39,361 nt of DNA from Methanosaeta sp. PtaU1.Bin060 (lineage in GTDB: Archaea; Halobacteriota; Methanosarcinia; Methanotrichales; Methanotrichaceae), in contig MVRK01000111.1 of assembly GCA_002067365.1 (NCBI GenBank), positions 1 through 39,361 of the forward strand, given 5' to 3'. Below are positions 1 through 9,043 of the stretch, one piece after another (position 1 is the stretch's first letter; every line of letters starts with the position of its first letter). The position numbers and the translations under genes were made by a program. Below the pieces are notes generated by a model. The model was not told the DNA's origin and searched no databases. It was given only the letters and a program-made list of their open reading frames with translations.

Positions 1-91
1 GTCCTGGATGTGTATAGTCCTGGATGTGTATAGTCCTGGATGTGTATAGTCCTGGATGTGTATAGTCCTGGATGTGTATAGTCCTGGATGT
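1..91. repeat. Tandem array of a 16-bp unit (5.7 copies visible)
   Basis: The unit GTCCTGGATGTGTATA repeats perfectly five times (1-80), followed by an 11-base partial copy (81-91). The array starts at the first base of the window, so its full length is unknown. There are no spacers, so it is not CRISPR. It lies just beyond the 3' end of the CoA-transferase gene on the opposite strand. Its function is unknown. Confidence 0.95.
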
Positions 92-119
92 TCGGACTTT
101 GTATACCCTGTCTGGTTCT

Positions 120-2006
120 CTAATCAAAATCCTTGAAAAATATTCTCATCTCGCACACACCTAGCTCATTTCTCTTCTGGACACGAAATCCCATCTTATT
201 GAAGAGAGTGAAGACCGGCTGATTCCCCCTGAGGACTTCAGCCGTAAATCCCAAGAGACCCTCTCTTTTGGCCAAGTGCGTGAGATACTTGATCAGCTCT
301 GTGCCGACCCCCTGATTCTGATACTGATCACTCACCGCCAGAGCCATGTCCGCAGTATGCATATCTCTGTTCAAGCTGTACTGTCCTACGCCGACTATTG
401 TCTCATGGCCAGCCTCGCCAAGCACCGCCAGGATCACCATCTGCAAAGAATAATCGATGACCACAAAATTTTGCAGAATCTCATGGGGCATGTCTCTACG
501 AGCTGACATGAACCTCTGATACATGCTCTCGTCAGATAGGGAGTAGAAGAAATCCTTGAGCATAGGCTCATCGCTTATCTTCACAGGCCGAAGCATCAGC
601 TTAAGTCCCGTCTTTGTGGTCCTGTGTGCCTCCAGCTCATCAGGATACTCCCCCTTCATGCCGGCGATGAACTCCTGATCCTTGAATATCAGTGAGAACT
701 TCTTGGCCTCTTCTATCAGCCAGGGCCTGAACTTCGGATGAGCTATGGCAATCAGTTCCATTGCACGCTCCCGAATGCTCTTTCCGTGGAGATAGGCTAT
801 GCCAAACTCCGTCACAACATAATGAATATCGCCCCTCGTGAGGGTGACGCCGGAGCCCTCTCTCAAGAACGGCACAATTCGGGATGCACTTCCATCATCG
901 GCCGTTGAGGGCAGGGCCAGAATCGTCTTGCCGCCCGGAGCGAGCACTGCACCACGCATGAAATCCGCCTGTCCCCCTATGCCGCTGTAGAACAGCTTTC
1001 CTATCGATTCAGCCGTGGCCTGACCTGTCAGATCGATCTCAAGAGCGCTGTTTATCGCAGTCATCCGCTTGTTCTTGGCGATGACCAGAGGATTATTGGT
1101 ATAATCGATGGTCCTGAACTCGACAGATGGGTTATCATCGATGAAATCATATGTATCCTTTTTCCCCATACAGAATGTGGCGATGGTCTTTTTCGGGTTG
1201 AGGGACTTCTCCGTGTTGTCAACGATGCCCAGCCTCATCAGCTCGGCGATCCCATCGTTCAGGAGTTCAGTATGGATTCCGAGGTGCTTCTTGCCGCCAA
1301 AGCCAGAGACGATCGCATTGGGTATGCTCCCGTATCCAACCTGGATGGTGGAGCCGTCTTCGATTATCCTCGCAACATAGCCACCGATCTGCCGGGCCAC
1401 ATCCCCAGGCACCTGCTCCAGGTACTCGAGTACAGGCTCGTCATAGGGCACGATGTAGTCCACATCATCGATCTTTATCTTCCCATCCCCCTGGACGCGA
1501 GGCATATTGGAGTTAGCCTGAGCCACAACCAGATCCGCCCCTTCGAGGGCAGCCTTGACGATATCCACGCTCACACCAAGGTTCATCTCGCCGTCTATGT
1601 TTGGGGGTGTCGTCTGAATCAGAGCCACATCGATATGCAACCTGTCAGTGCGGATCAGATCAGGAACTGCGGATAGGAATATGGGGGTGTAATCTGCAAC
1701 GCCCCTGTTCACGGCCCGCCGGGTGCTGTTGCCGATGAAGAACGAGTTCAGTCTGAAGTTATCTCTGAACTTCTCATCCAGATAGGGAGCGACACCCAGG
1801 TTTACTATGTTTATTAGCTCAGTATCCAGAAATGCCTTGGGATTCTTCTGGACGTGGTTTATCAATGACTGTACGAGATACTGAGGCTCGCCGCAACCTG
1901 TGCCTATGAAAATAGTATCTCCAGGATGGATCTCCTGAAATATGAAGCGTTCAAGTTTGAACTTTTTAGGCCAATCCTCTCGAATCTTATCCCAATCACA
2001 TCTCAT
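120..2006 (-). CDS. Acetyl-CoA hydrolase/CoA-transferase family protein with C-terminal GNAT acetyltransferase domain
   Basis: This 628-residue fusion protein has a CoA-transferase/acetyl-CoA hydrolase module at about 20-450 and a GNAT acetyltransferase at about 468-628. The transferase part carries the family segments GIHTE (Glu247, the probable catalytic glutamate that forms the CoA thioester), GIGGQADF (342-349) and VTEFGIAYLHG (398-408). The GNAT part has the acetyl-CoA loop QNQGVG (563-568). Relatives of the first module move CoA between acetate, 4-hydroxybutyrate or similar acids, or hydrolyse acetyl-CoA. The GNAT domain may acetylate a protein lysine or a small molecule. The physiological substrate cannot be read from sequence. 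In an acetate-using methanogen a role in acyl-CoA balance is plausible but inferred. The gene stands alone, with no co-directional neighbour close by. Confidence 0.88.
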   Translation of the reverse strand: MRCDWDKIREDWPKKFKLERFIFQEIHPGDTIFIGTGCGEPQYLVQSLINHVQKNPKAFLDTELINIVNLGVAPYLDEKFRDNFRLNSFFIGNSTRRAVNRGVADYTPIFLSAVPDLIRTDRLHIDVALIQTTPPNIDGEMNLGVSVDIVKAALEGADLVVAQANSNMPRVQGDGKIKIDDVDYIVPYDEPVLEYLEQVPGDVARQIGGYVARIIEDGSTIQVGYGSIPNAIVSGFGGKKHLGIHTELLNDGIAELMRLGIVDNTEKSLNPKKTIATFCMGKKDTYDFIDDNPSVEFRTIDYTNNPLVIAKNKRMTAINSALEIDLTGQATAESIGKLFYSGIGGQADFMRGAVLAPGGKTILALPSTADDGSASRIVPFLREGSGVTLTRGDIHYVVTEFGIAYLHGKSIRERAMELIAIAHPKFRPWLIEEAKKFSLIFKDQEFIAGMKGEYPDELEAHRTTKTGLKLMLRPVKISDEPMLKDFFYSLSDESMYQRFMSARRDMPHEILQNFVVIDYSLQMVILAVLGEAGHETIVGVGQYSLNRDMHTADMALAVSDQYQNQGVGTELIKYLTHLAKREGLLGFTAEVLRGNQPVFTLFNKMGFRVQKRNELGVCEMRIFFKDFD

Positions 2007-2495
2007 CTTCTACATCCAGGCCGTGGGACGAGGAGCAAGCCAACAGCGGTTTGATCCGAGCCTTATGGCGGCTGAACTGCCTGCCAGTTTATCCAGGAGC
2101 TTTCTCACCCCCTTAAGCCTTTAAGCGACAGTTACCCGTGCTCATCAGGTTCAAGGAAGTAGCTGATGCATACTGATATTGTGTTTCCTGATCTCTACAC
2201 TTAAATATAGGTATGTTTTCATATAAGTAATTTACGCTGGAATAAATGCGTTTAATCGCTGTTCTTAGCATCTTTTTATTTCATAATGTAAAAGATAATC
2301 GTCGCTATTTTCTGATACTCGGCCGTTGTATGCCTTTTGAGCAACTCCGGCATGTACTTGTAATCCTGTGGCGATTTTTGATTGATGGATGAGCCATCCC
2401 TTCAAAGAGGCCCTCAGGATCCCTGAAGAAAGCTCGGGCGAGGATCGGCCATCTCGCACCGCCTGCCTTATAGTGGTGGATGCAGTTGCCTGAAT
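2007..2495. other. Intergenic region without a supported gene
   Basis: About 490 bases lie between the RNase P gene and the CoA-transferase gene, both on the minus strand. A 64-codon minus-strand ORF (2265-2459) and shorter alternatives in other frames have no recognisable domain and no convincing ribosome-binding site. The part at 2200-2280 is AT-rich and may hold promoter or terminator elements. The paired TTAA motifs at 2112-2122 could be the TATA region of the CoA-transferase gene. I see no tRNA or clearly structured RNA. Confidence 0.5.
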
Positions 2496-3209
2496 TTATA
2501 CCATCCTGTCCTCTTCCATCTCATCAACGGGCAGTCCGGGCAGGGCGTTCATGTATTCCCTGATCATCCCGGGAAAAGATCTCGACTCCATGAACCTGAG
2601 GCCGAGCTGCTCAGCCCATCGCTGAATTCCCAGGTCCTGGGAGACTACAGCAGCGTCCAGCTCCTTGGCCAGGAGAAGAACATCGATATCAGGCGCACTG
2701 TCCAGGATGCCGTAGCGAAGAGCCGCCCTGTATTTTTCCCTGAACTTGCGGATGATGCTCCCCACTGTCTCGCGCTCGATCTCCTCCTTCATATCTTTGA
2801 GGGATGCACCGCTCTCGCTCAGGGTGATGCACCTGGAAACAGACTCCCAGATGGCCTCCTCGGATATGTTCATCCCCTTGTTTATGCGGCTGCGCATGTA
2901 GTCCACATACTCATAGAAGATCTTCGAGGGCACCTTGACCTTATACCTGTCAGGGGTCTTCTTCACAAGCCATGTGTCCACCTTGCCGAGAACCGCCGAG
3001 CTGCAGTTGTTGTGCCTCGCAAAATCCTTTATCTCGCTGTAGACTGAGGGATAGGGGATGTAGCAGCTTATTCCCAGGTGAAGCCTTCCTTCTGCCACGC
3101 GGTCCAGGATGGCGCTCATGCCCTCGCAGATGGTCGCAGCACCCTCGCCCTCCCAGGCCAGAGAATCGGTGAGGGCCGTGGTGTCCAGCACAAACCTTTG
3201 GCGCAGCAT
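2496..3209 (-). CDS. Protein-only RNase P of the HARP family (PIN domain; formerly 'RNA ligase partner protein')
   Basis: This 237-residue PIN-domain protein matches the HARP family (homologs of Aquifex RNase P; older names UPF0278 or RNA ligase partner protein). The family cleaves the 5' leader from precursor tRNA without an RNA subunit. The first strand carries RFVLDT (Asp9). The C-terminal half has the acidic metal-binding set Asp170, Asp174, Asp176, Asp185 and Asp192 in the stretches SAPDIDVLLL and VVSQDLGIQ. The helical insertion between them (about 90-165) is typical of the family and used for oligomerisation. The length is normal. The ATG at 3209 lies about 25 bases from a TATA-like element at 3230-3239, so the transcript may be leaderless. 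Archaea also have RNA-based RNase P, so the protein is probably an accessory enzyme here. Confidence 0.88.
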   Translation of the reverse strand: MLRQRFVLDTTALTDSLAWEGEGAATICEGMSAILDRVAEGRLHLGISCYIPYPSVYSEIKDFARHNNCSSAVLGKVDTWLVKKTPDRYKVKVPSKIFYEYVDYMRSRINKGMNISEEAIWESVSRCITLSESGASLKDMKEEIERETVGSIIRKFREKYRAALRYGILDSAPDIDVLLLAKELDAAVVSQDLGIQRWAEQLGLRFMESRSFPGMIREYMNALPGLPVDEMEEDRMV

Positions 3210-3229
3210 TGCAAATAGTATGCAAGAAG

Positions 3230-3240
3230 TGATATAAGAC
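3230..3240. promoter_or_regulatory. AT element between divergent genes, possible shared TATA box
   Basis: The sequence GTGATATAAGA is TATA-like on both strands. Read leftward, it sits about 25 bases before the RNase P start codon at 3209. Read rightward, it sits about 45 bases before the NrpR-domain gene at 3279. The intergenic gap is only 69 bases, so one element could serve both. This rests on position and composition only. Confidence 0.35.
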
Positions 3241-3278
3241 TGCTTCTGAAAACTCCCGATGATTTCTGTGGGTTTCTG

Positions 3279-4058
3279 ATGAGCTTTTTCGTGGATGAAA
3301 GGCTAATAAATCCCAAAGGAGATTACAGGGCTGTGAAACCCTCAGCCCCTCTCGTCTTCACCCTGGCAAGGATTGAGAACCTCATGCTGCAGGTGAGCTT
3401 CGATCCCGCGAGGATGAAAGGCAAGATCATCACCAACACATCCCTCGTGAGAAAGGAGCACCTTCTCCAGACGCTCAATATCTTTTACGATACCATCCAA
3501 AGCGGCCTCGCAGTCTCTCCAATGATCAAGATCGAGGATGCCGATGAGAGGGTGATGATCAAAACCGCCTGCAGCCTGACGATCGACGGTGTCCTCCTCA
3601 AAGCAGGAGTGCCTATGCGCCCCAAAGGTGGAGGCATCATCGAGGTCGTGAAGCGCGAGCCGACGAGGTTCACTGAGATGCTGATGTACTGGGCCACGAC
3701 TATCGATCCCATCGATATCCTCACGGCGCAGGGGCTGACGGATATACTGGGCATGATCCAAACCGGCAGCGGCCGAATTCTCGGCAACCTCCAGGAGGCT
3801 CCGATGCTCGCCAGGGAGAGGATCGAGGATGTCCTGGAGCAGATGGCCTCGGCGGAGTTCACGGGCGTCCTTGAGCTGGGTGAGCCGAATATGAATGTTC
3901 TTGGCGTATCTGTGGAAAGAGACCGCCTTGGCATCGCCCTGGTAGGGGGCACCAACCTCGTGGCAGCGGCCCGGGAATGCGGGATCGAAGTCGAGCACGA
4001 GTCCATCAGCGACCTCACAGATATCTCTGAGATGAGGCACATTGAGACATTGATCTAG
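3279..4058 (+). CDS. NrpR-domain (DUF128) transcriptional regulator without HTH, NrpRII-like
   Basis: This 259-residue protein consists of one NrpR regulatory domain. The C-terminal part has the family signature GIALVGGTNLVAAARECGI followed by a short acidic tail, and the middle has the conserved run of MPRPKGGGIIEV type seen here as MRPKGGGIIEV. NrpR represses nitrogen-assimilation genes and senses 2-oxoglutarate through this domain. The winged-helix DNA-binding domain is absent. In Methanosarcina the function is split between NrpRI, which has the HTH, and NrpRII, which lacks it and helps contact the basal transcription machinery. This gene resembles the second kind. No nif or glnA gene is in the window, so its targets lie elsewhere. 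Polymerase X follows 38 bases downstream on the same strand. Confidence 0.8.
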   Translation: MSFFVDERLINPKGDYRAVKPSAPLVFTLARIENLMLQVSFDPARMKGKIITNTSLVRKEHLLQTLNIFYDTIQSGLAVSPMIKIEDADERVMIKTACSLTIDGVLLKAGVPMRPKGGGIIEVVKREPTRFTEMLMYWATTIDPIDILTAQGLTDILGMIQTGSGRILGNLQEAPMLARERIEDVLEQMASAEFTGVLELGEPNMNVLGVSVERDRLGIALVGGTNLVAAARECGIEVEHESISDLTDISEMRHIETLI

Positions 4059-4064
4059 CCGAGG

Positions 4065-4074
4065 TACTTAATAC
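4065..4074 (+). promoter_or_regulatory. Putative TATA box of polX
   Basis: TACTTAATAC lies in an AT-rich stretch in the 38-base gap after the NrpR-domain gene. Its centre is about 27 bases before the GTG at 4097. No Shine-Dalgarno sequence is present there, so a leaderless transcript starting at or next to the GTG is likely. Confidence 0.45.
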
Positions 4075-4096
4075 TAATACGATTATTTTCGGTCCT

Positions 4097-5824
4097 GTGA
4101 ACAAGGCCACAAAGAATCGGGAGGTCGCCGCAGTTCTCTACGAGATGTCGGAGCTGCTTGAGCTTCATGCCGAGAACCGCTTCAAGATAATTGCGTATGG
4201 CCGAGCCGCTAGGGCCATCGAATCCCTGAAAGAGGACATCGAGCAGGTCTGCCGCGAGAAGCGTCTCAACTCCATTCCGGGCGTGGGAAAAGCCATCGCC
4301 CAGAAGGTCGAGGAGTACCTGCGCACTGGAAAGATCCAGGCCCATGAGGATCTCCTGAAGGAGACTCCAGCGGGCTTGGCGGAGCTTCTCAAGATCTCGG
4401 GCCTCGGCCCCAAGACCATCTTCATGCTGCACGAGAAGCTGAACATCACCGACCTCGACGATCTTGAGAGAGCTGCCAAGGAGCACCGCATCCGCAGGCT
4501 GCCCCGCATGGGTGCCACGAGCGAGAACAACATCCTGAAATCCATCGAGAGGTACAGGAAGCGCAGCACTCGAATACTGCGGAGCGTGGCCGAGCCGATT
4601 GTAAATGAGATCCAGGATTATCTGAAGCGAATGAACGGCATAGAGAATACAATCGCTGCGGGCAGCTTCCGCCGCGGAAAGGAGACTGTGGGCGACATCG
4701 ACATCCTGGCCACAGCCTCCCGCCCCGAGGAGATCATCACAGCCTTCGTGCGCATGCCGCTGGTGGAAGAGGTTCTGGGCAAAGGCCCTACCAAGGCCAG
4801 CATCATAGTACAAGAGACGATTCAGGTCGACCTGAGGATCGTGGAGCAGAGGTCCTACGGCACTGCGCTTCAGTACTTCACAGGCTCCAAGGACCACAAT
4901 GTCAGGCTGCGCCAGCTGTCCCTTGATAGGGGTTACTCCCTGAGCGAATACTCTCTGAAGCACCTGGCCGACGGCCATGAGATCTTCTTCGAGAGCGAGG
5001 AGAAGGTCTACTCGACCCTCGGGCTGCAGTACATCCCTCCGGAGCTGAGAGAGGACGCGGGCGAGATCGAGGCGGCCCTGCGGGAGAGGCTGCCGAAGCT
5101 TGTGGAACTGAAGGACATCCGAGGAGATCTGCATGTGCACAGCGATTGGTCCGATGGCAAGGGCTCCATTGAGCAGATGGCCAGGGCAGCCAGGTCCCTG
5201 GGATACGAGTACATAGCGCTCTCTGACCATTCGCCCTCCATAGGAATAACGGGCGGCCTCAAGCCCGAGCAGCTGGACAGAAAGATCGAGGCTGTTGAAG
5301 CCGCCAACGAGACCCTGGAGGGCATTACTCTTCTCATGGGAACCGAAGTGGACATCAAGGCCGATGGCAGCCTCGACTATCCAGATGATCTCCTGGCGAG
5401 ATGCGATGTGGTGGTGGCCTCGGTGCACACAGGCCAGCAGCAGAAGGAGAGGGCGATTACCGGCAGGCTGATCTCGGCCATCGAGAACGAGAACGTTGAT
5501 ATCATAGGGCACCCCACGGGGCGAATCATCGGCAGACGCGATCCTTACGACGTGGACATGCAGGCGGTTCTCGAAGCTGCTTCGAGGACGGGCACCGCCA
5601 TGGAGATCAATGCCTATCCGAACAGGCTCGACCTGAATGATCTCTGGGCCCGGAGGGCCAAGGAGATTGGGGTGAAGATGTCGATCGATTCGGACGCACA
5701 TGAGCCCGCAAAGCTCGACGTCATGAGGTATGGTGTCACTGTGGCGAGAAGGGGTTGGCTTGAGAAGGAGGATCTGCTGAACACTCTAGACCTGCAGGAT
5801 CTGATGAAGGCCTTAAAGAGCTAG
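4097..5824 (+). CDS. polX: DNA polymerase/3'-5' exonuclease PolX
   Basis: This 575-residue family X polymerase acts in base-excision repair, filling short gaps and trimming 3' ends. The N-terminal part (about 1-150) has helix-hairpin-helix motifs at 58-72 (IPGVGKAIA) and 99-110 (KISGLGPKTIF). The nucleotidyltransferase core has the catalytic pair GDIDIL (Asp200, Asp202) and the third carboxylate in VDLRIV (Asp245). The C-terminal PHP domain (about 340-575) supplies the metal-dependent 3'-5' exonuclease. Its ligands appear in DLHVHSDWSDG (344-354), SDH (376-378), GTEVD (415-419), His444, GHPTG (471-475) and DSDAH (531-535). Length and domain order are those of bacterial and archaeal PolX. Translation starts at a GTG with no ribosome-binding site. 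A 548-codon antisense ORF overlaps it and is judged a shadow. Confidence 0.95.
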   Translation: MNKATKNREVAAVLYEMSELLELHAENRFKIIAYGRAARAIESLKEDIEQVCREKRLNSIPGVGKAIAQKVEEYLRTGKIQAHEDLLKETPAGLAELLKISGLGPKTIFMLHEKLNITDLDDLERAAKEHRIRRLPRMGATSENNILKSIERYRKRSTRILRSVAEPIVNEIQDYLKRMNGIENTIAAGSFRRGKETVGDIDILATASRPEEIITAFVRMPLVEEVLGKGPTKASIIVQETIQVDLRIVEQRSYGTALQYFTGSKDHNVRLRQLSLDRGYSLSEYSLKHLADGHEIFFESEEKVYSTLGLQYIPPELREDAGEIEAALRERLPKLVELKDIRGDLHVHSDWSDGKGSIEQMARAARSLGYEYIALSDHSPSIGITGGLKPEQLDRKIEAVEAANETLEGITLLMGTEVDIKADGSLDYPDDLLARCDVVVASVHTGQQQKERAITGRLISAIENENVDIIGHPTGRIIGRRDPYDVDMQAVLEAASRTGTAMEINAYPNRLDLNDLWARRAKEIGVKMSIDSDAHEPAKLDVMRYGVTVARRGWLEKEDLLNTLDLQDLMKALKS

Positions 5825-5846
5825 ACAGAGCATATATAATCCCTGA

Positions 5847-8837
5847 TCAATCTCCTTCATCAAATCCCTTCTGAGGTCGCTGGTACTGGCGCAGCTTTTG
5901 GGCCAGCTCTGCCATCCTCACGGGCTTGCTGATGTAGTCGTCCATGCCCGCCTCGATGCACATCTCGCGATCTCCCTGAAGGGCGGACGCCGTCACTGCA
6001 ATCACCTTTGGTCCCTTCGGCCATCTGCGGCGAATCGCCCTGGCAGCCTCAAGGCCGTCCATCTCAGGCATCTGCACGTCCATCAGAACCAGATCGTAAT
6101 GCTGGCGCTCCAGCGCCGCCAGGACCTCGATGCCATTTGAGACCACGTCAGCCCTGCATCCCAGCTTATTGAGCATCTGCAGGGTCACCCTCTGGTTGAC
6201 GATGTTGTCCTCTGCCACAAGTATGTGCAGGTCGCAGCCAAGATCCGTCTGAAGATCGCTTCTGGCACAGGAAGCAGGCTTGAGGGTGGCGGAGACGGCA
6301 GGAATAGTGAAATGAAAAGTGGTGCCAGCCCCAGCCTCGCTCTCGACCCAGATCCGCCCCTCCATAAGCTCCACAAGCTTCTTGCTTATAGCCAGGCCTA
6401 GGCCAGTTCCTCCGTATCTGCGCGTGGTCGAGGCATCGACCTGGCTGAAGGGCTGAAACAGCCGATTTATCTTCTCCTTGGGAATCCCGATGCCAGAGTC
6501 CTTTACTGAAAAATGAATCTCATAGCGATCGTCTTCAAGCTTTCTGCTCGAGATGTATACAGCAACCTCGCCCTCATCTGTGAACTTCACTGCATTGCTG
6601 AGGAGATTGACGAGGATCTGACGGAGCCTTCCAGCATCGCCCAGAATTGCAGCAGGGGTGAGGCCATCGACGGTGCATGCCATCTTCAGCCCCTTCGCCG
6701 AAGCGCTTACAGCCACCAGATCCATGGCATCATCGACGCAGCTTAGAAGATCGAAAGGACGATGCTCCAATTCCATCATCCCGCCCTCGAATTTTGATAG
6801 ATCGAGGATGTCGTTTATGATAGAGAGAAGCACCTCACCGCTGTTCCGGATGGTCTCGATGTGTTCCATCTGCTCAGAATTGAGGCCATCGTCGAGGAGA
6901 AGGTCGGTTATGCCTATGACAGCATTCATGGGTGTGCGGATCTCATGGCTCATGTTGGCCAGGAACTCCGCCTTAGCGCGCGCAGCATCCTCCGCGGCTT
7001 CTTTGGCACGAAGAAGCCTCTCTTCTATCTGCTTGCGCTCAGTTATATCCAGGATGACGCCGACAAGCCCGGCCAGCACGCCGCTGGCATCCGCATAAGT
7101 TGCCTTGTAGAAGATCACATCGTGCCTTGTGCCATCGGCATGGACAAGAGAGTGCTCGTAGATCTGGACGCCGGGCGCGTCGAAGAGGGCCTTGTCCATC
7201 TCCACATCAGCATCAGCCAGATCACGTGGAGTGATGTCGTGCGCCGATTTTCCGATGATCTCCTCCCCAGTCATCCCCATGAGCCTCTCGAAGGCCACAT
7301 TGCAGCCCCGATAGACACCTTTAGTGTCTTTGCTGAAGATCGGGTTCGGGATGGTGTCGATCAGGCGCTGAAAGAAACATAGGTTCTCCCGCAAGGCGAT
7401 CTCGGCCTGCCTGCGTTCGGTGATGTCCTCTCCGGAACTCAGAGTTCCTGTGATCAGGCCACGTTCATCTTTTACAGTGGCCGTGTGCCATGCTATGAAG
7501 CGCTCTTCGCCCTTTTTCGTGAGAACATAGCTCTCATAGTACTCGAAGGGCTCCATCTCGCCGGCGATGATTTTTCTGTTGACCTCACAGACAGAATCAT
7601 GATCATCAGGGCGCAGGCAGACGGCGATCCAGTCCTTGCCCGTGAGTTCACCCTCGCTGTAGCCAAGGATATTGTACCCCTTCCTGTTGAGGAGGGTGAT
7701 TCTGGCGTTTCTGTCGAGGGCCACGAGGATGACCTCGGCGATGTTCAAATATCTCTCAGCCCTGTCCCTTTCAGCCTTGAGGGCCTCCTCGGCGGTCTTG
7801 CGTTCCTCGATCTCCGAGAGAGCCAGAGTGAGCAGATGGTCGCTATCCATAAAGGCCACCTTCTGGCGGATGAACATCAATCCGATGATGATCCCGATGA
7901 ACCCGACGAGGGTGAGATGATTGACAGACCCCAAGTCCTCATGGCTGTAGATGGGCAGGATGAAGGCTGCTCCGATTCCGAGATATGGCAGGTAGCGAAG
8001 CCATGCAGACATTTTATCGTGATCGGCACCTGAAAGGGCTGATGCATCAAGCTGTCGAGGGCTTGCCTGCAACACTCCTGCGAGCCCCATCAAAAGGTAT
8101 GTCACAAGCCAGCCGGTGTCCAGGAGGCCGCCAGAGACGAATGTTCCATCGTCTGTCTGGATGCTGAAGATCGCGTCGGTTATCACAAGTATGGCCATGC
8201 TGAGGGCCAGAAGCAGAAGCTGAGGGCGCCCGTGTGGCTCAAGCTTTCTGAACAGCAGCTCGATCAAAGCGAAGAGAAGAACCAGCCCCATGATCGGATA
8301 GGCCACTGAGACTGCCAGATCCAGGGTGACGACCTCGTGGGATGCGACTATTGGGACGATGAGGAAGATCCAGAAGACAAGGGCTGCCGATGCTATGAGG
8401 ATGGCGGCATCGAGGAGGATCTTGATTCTCTCGCGAGAGGAGAGGGGCACCTCCGGCAGGAGGAAGATGCCGGCGGCAAAGATGGGATAGAAGAGGAGAT
8501 AGCCGACGTCTGCCACGGATGGAAAGGGATTCTGGTGAAGGACGACCTCGATCACCCCCCAGGCTGCCTCTCCGAAGGTGTTGAAAGCCAAGGCAGCAGC
8601 CAGGACGAGCCAGGCGCTCTTAGATCTCCCCGAGGAGTGCCAGGATGCATAAAGCATGCCAGCCGCAGCCAGCCCGCTCGTCACAACCATGAAGAGGTCA
8701 TCGATCGGACGCAGCACATCTTTATCCTCTATGAGGACCAAGAGCGCCAGGAAGATCAAGAATGTTGATACAGCTAAGATGACAGCCACACGAAAAATTT
8801 GGTGCTCAACACCTTCAGAAGATTCTGCCATCTTCAT
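5847..8837 (-). CDS. Membrane-bound hybrid histidine kinase (two PAS domains, HisKA, HATPase, receiver)
   Basis: This 996-residue sensor kinase starts with about nine hydrophobic segments (16-36, 45-66, 73-96, 110-128, 139-165, 175-196, 204-225, 240-257 and 282-325). Two PAS domains follow (about 362-478 and 486-602), each ending in DITER. The HisKA H-box [10 protein letters not shown] puts the phosphorylated histidine at His631. The ATPase has the N-box [13 protein letters not shown] (741-753), the G1 box DSGIGIP (780-786) and the G2 box GGTGLGLAI (809-817). A C-terminal receiver (about 870-985) has acidic Glu876/Asp877, phospho-acceptor Asp920 in [13 protein letters not shown], and Lys971. 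The second start-region ATG (8831) is an alternative. A GGTGGG stretch precedes the first ATG. No cognate response regulator is adjacent, so the output partner and the signal are unknown. Confidence 0.93.
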   Translation of the reverse strand: MKMAESSEGVEHQIFRVAVILAVSTFLIFLALLVLIEDKDVLRPIDDLFMVVTSGLAAAGMLYASWHSSGRSKSAWLVLAAALAFNTFGEAAWGVIEVVLHQNPFPSVADVGYLLFYPIFAAGIFLLPEVPLSSRERIKILLDAAILIASAALVFWIFLIVPIVASHEVVTLDLAVSVAYPIMGLVLLFALIELLFRKLEPHGRPQLLLLALSMAILVITDAIFSIQTDDGTFVSGGLLDTGWLVTYLLMGLAGVLQASPRQLDASALSGADHDKMSAWLRYLPYLGIGAAFILPIYSHEDLGSVNHLTLVGFIGIIIGLMFIRQKVAFMDSDHLLTLALSEIEERKTAEEALKAERDRAERYLNIAEVILVALDRNARITLLNRKGYNILGYSEGELTGKDWIAVCLRPDDHDSVCEVNRKIIAGEMEPFEYYESYVLTKKGEERFIAWHTATVKDERGLITGTLSSGEDITERRQAEIALRENLCFFQRLIDTIPNPIFSKDTKGVYRGCNVAFERLMGMTGEEIIGKSAHDITPRDLADADVEMDKALFDAPGVQIYEHSLVHADGTRHDVIFYKATYADASGVLAGLVGVILDITERKQIEERLLRAKEAAEDAARAKAEFLANMSHEIRTPMNAVIGITDLLLDDGLNSEQMEHIETIRNSGEVLLSIINDILDLSKFEGGMMELEHRPFDLLSCVDDAMDLVAVSASAKGLKMACTVDGLTPAAILGDAGRLRQILVNLLSNAVKFTDEGEVAVYISSRKLEDDRYEIHFSVKDSGIGIPKEKINRLFQPFSQVDASTTRRYGGTGLGLAISKKLVELMEGRIWVESEAGAGTTFHFTIPAVSATLKPASCARSDLQTDLGCDLHILVAEDNIVNQRVTLQMLNKLGCRADVVSNGIEVLAALERQHYDLVLMDVQMPEMDGLEAARAIRRRWPKGPKVIAVTASALQGDREMCIEAGMDDYISKPVRMAELAQKLRQYQRPQKGFDEGD

Positions 8838-9007
8838 CTCATCCCACCCTGCGGTTAATTCAAAGATGCAACTAAAAAGTTTTTGGTAATTAGCACTTGG
8901 TCTTCAGGGATCAGTTACAAATCGGAAAATCAAAAATCGGTCAGCCATCAATTAGATAGCGCCTTGCCGAATCTTTTTGGCATTATTGCACAACTAAAGG
9001 CATAATC

Positions 9008-9015
9008 TTTATATG
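9008..9015 (+). promoter_or_regulatory. Putative TATA box of the Tes-type radical SAM gene
   Basis: TTTATATG is a good match to the archaeal TATA box. It lies about 32 bases before the ATG at 9044, so the transcript would have a very short leader or none. Confidence 0.5.
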
Positions 9016-9043
9016 TCTTTCCAGGGAGAATAGGCATGTTGCT

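Noticed and set aside
1-91. CRISPR array
   Set aside because: Units follow directly on each other without spacers, and no cas genes are present.
2265-2459. 64-codon minus-strand ORF
   Set aside because: No ribosome-binding site, no domain, and alternative frames look equally (im)plausible.
4055-5701. 548-codon ORF antisense to polX
   Set aside because: Lies entirely opposite a gene with all catalytic motifs; its translation has no recognisable domain. Long antisense ORFs are expected in GC-rich codon-biased DNA.
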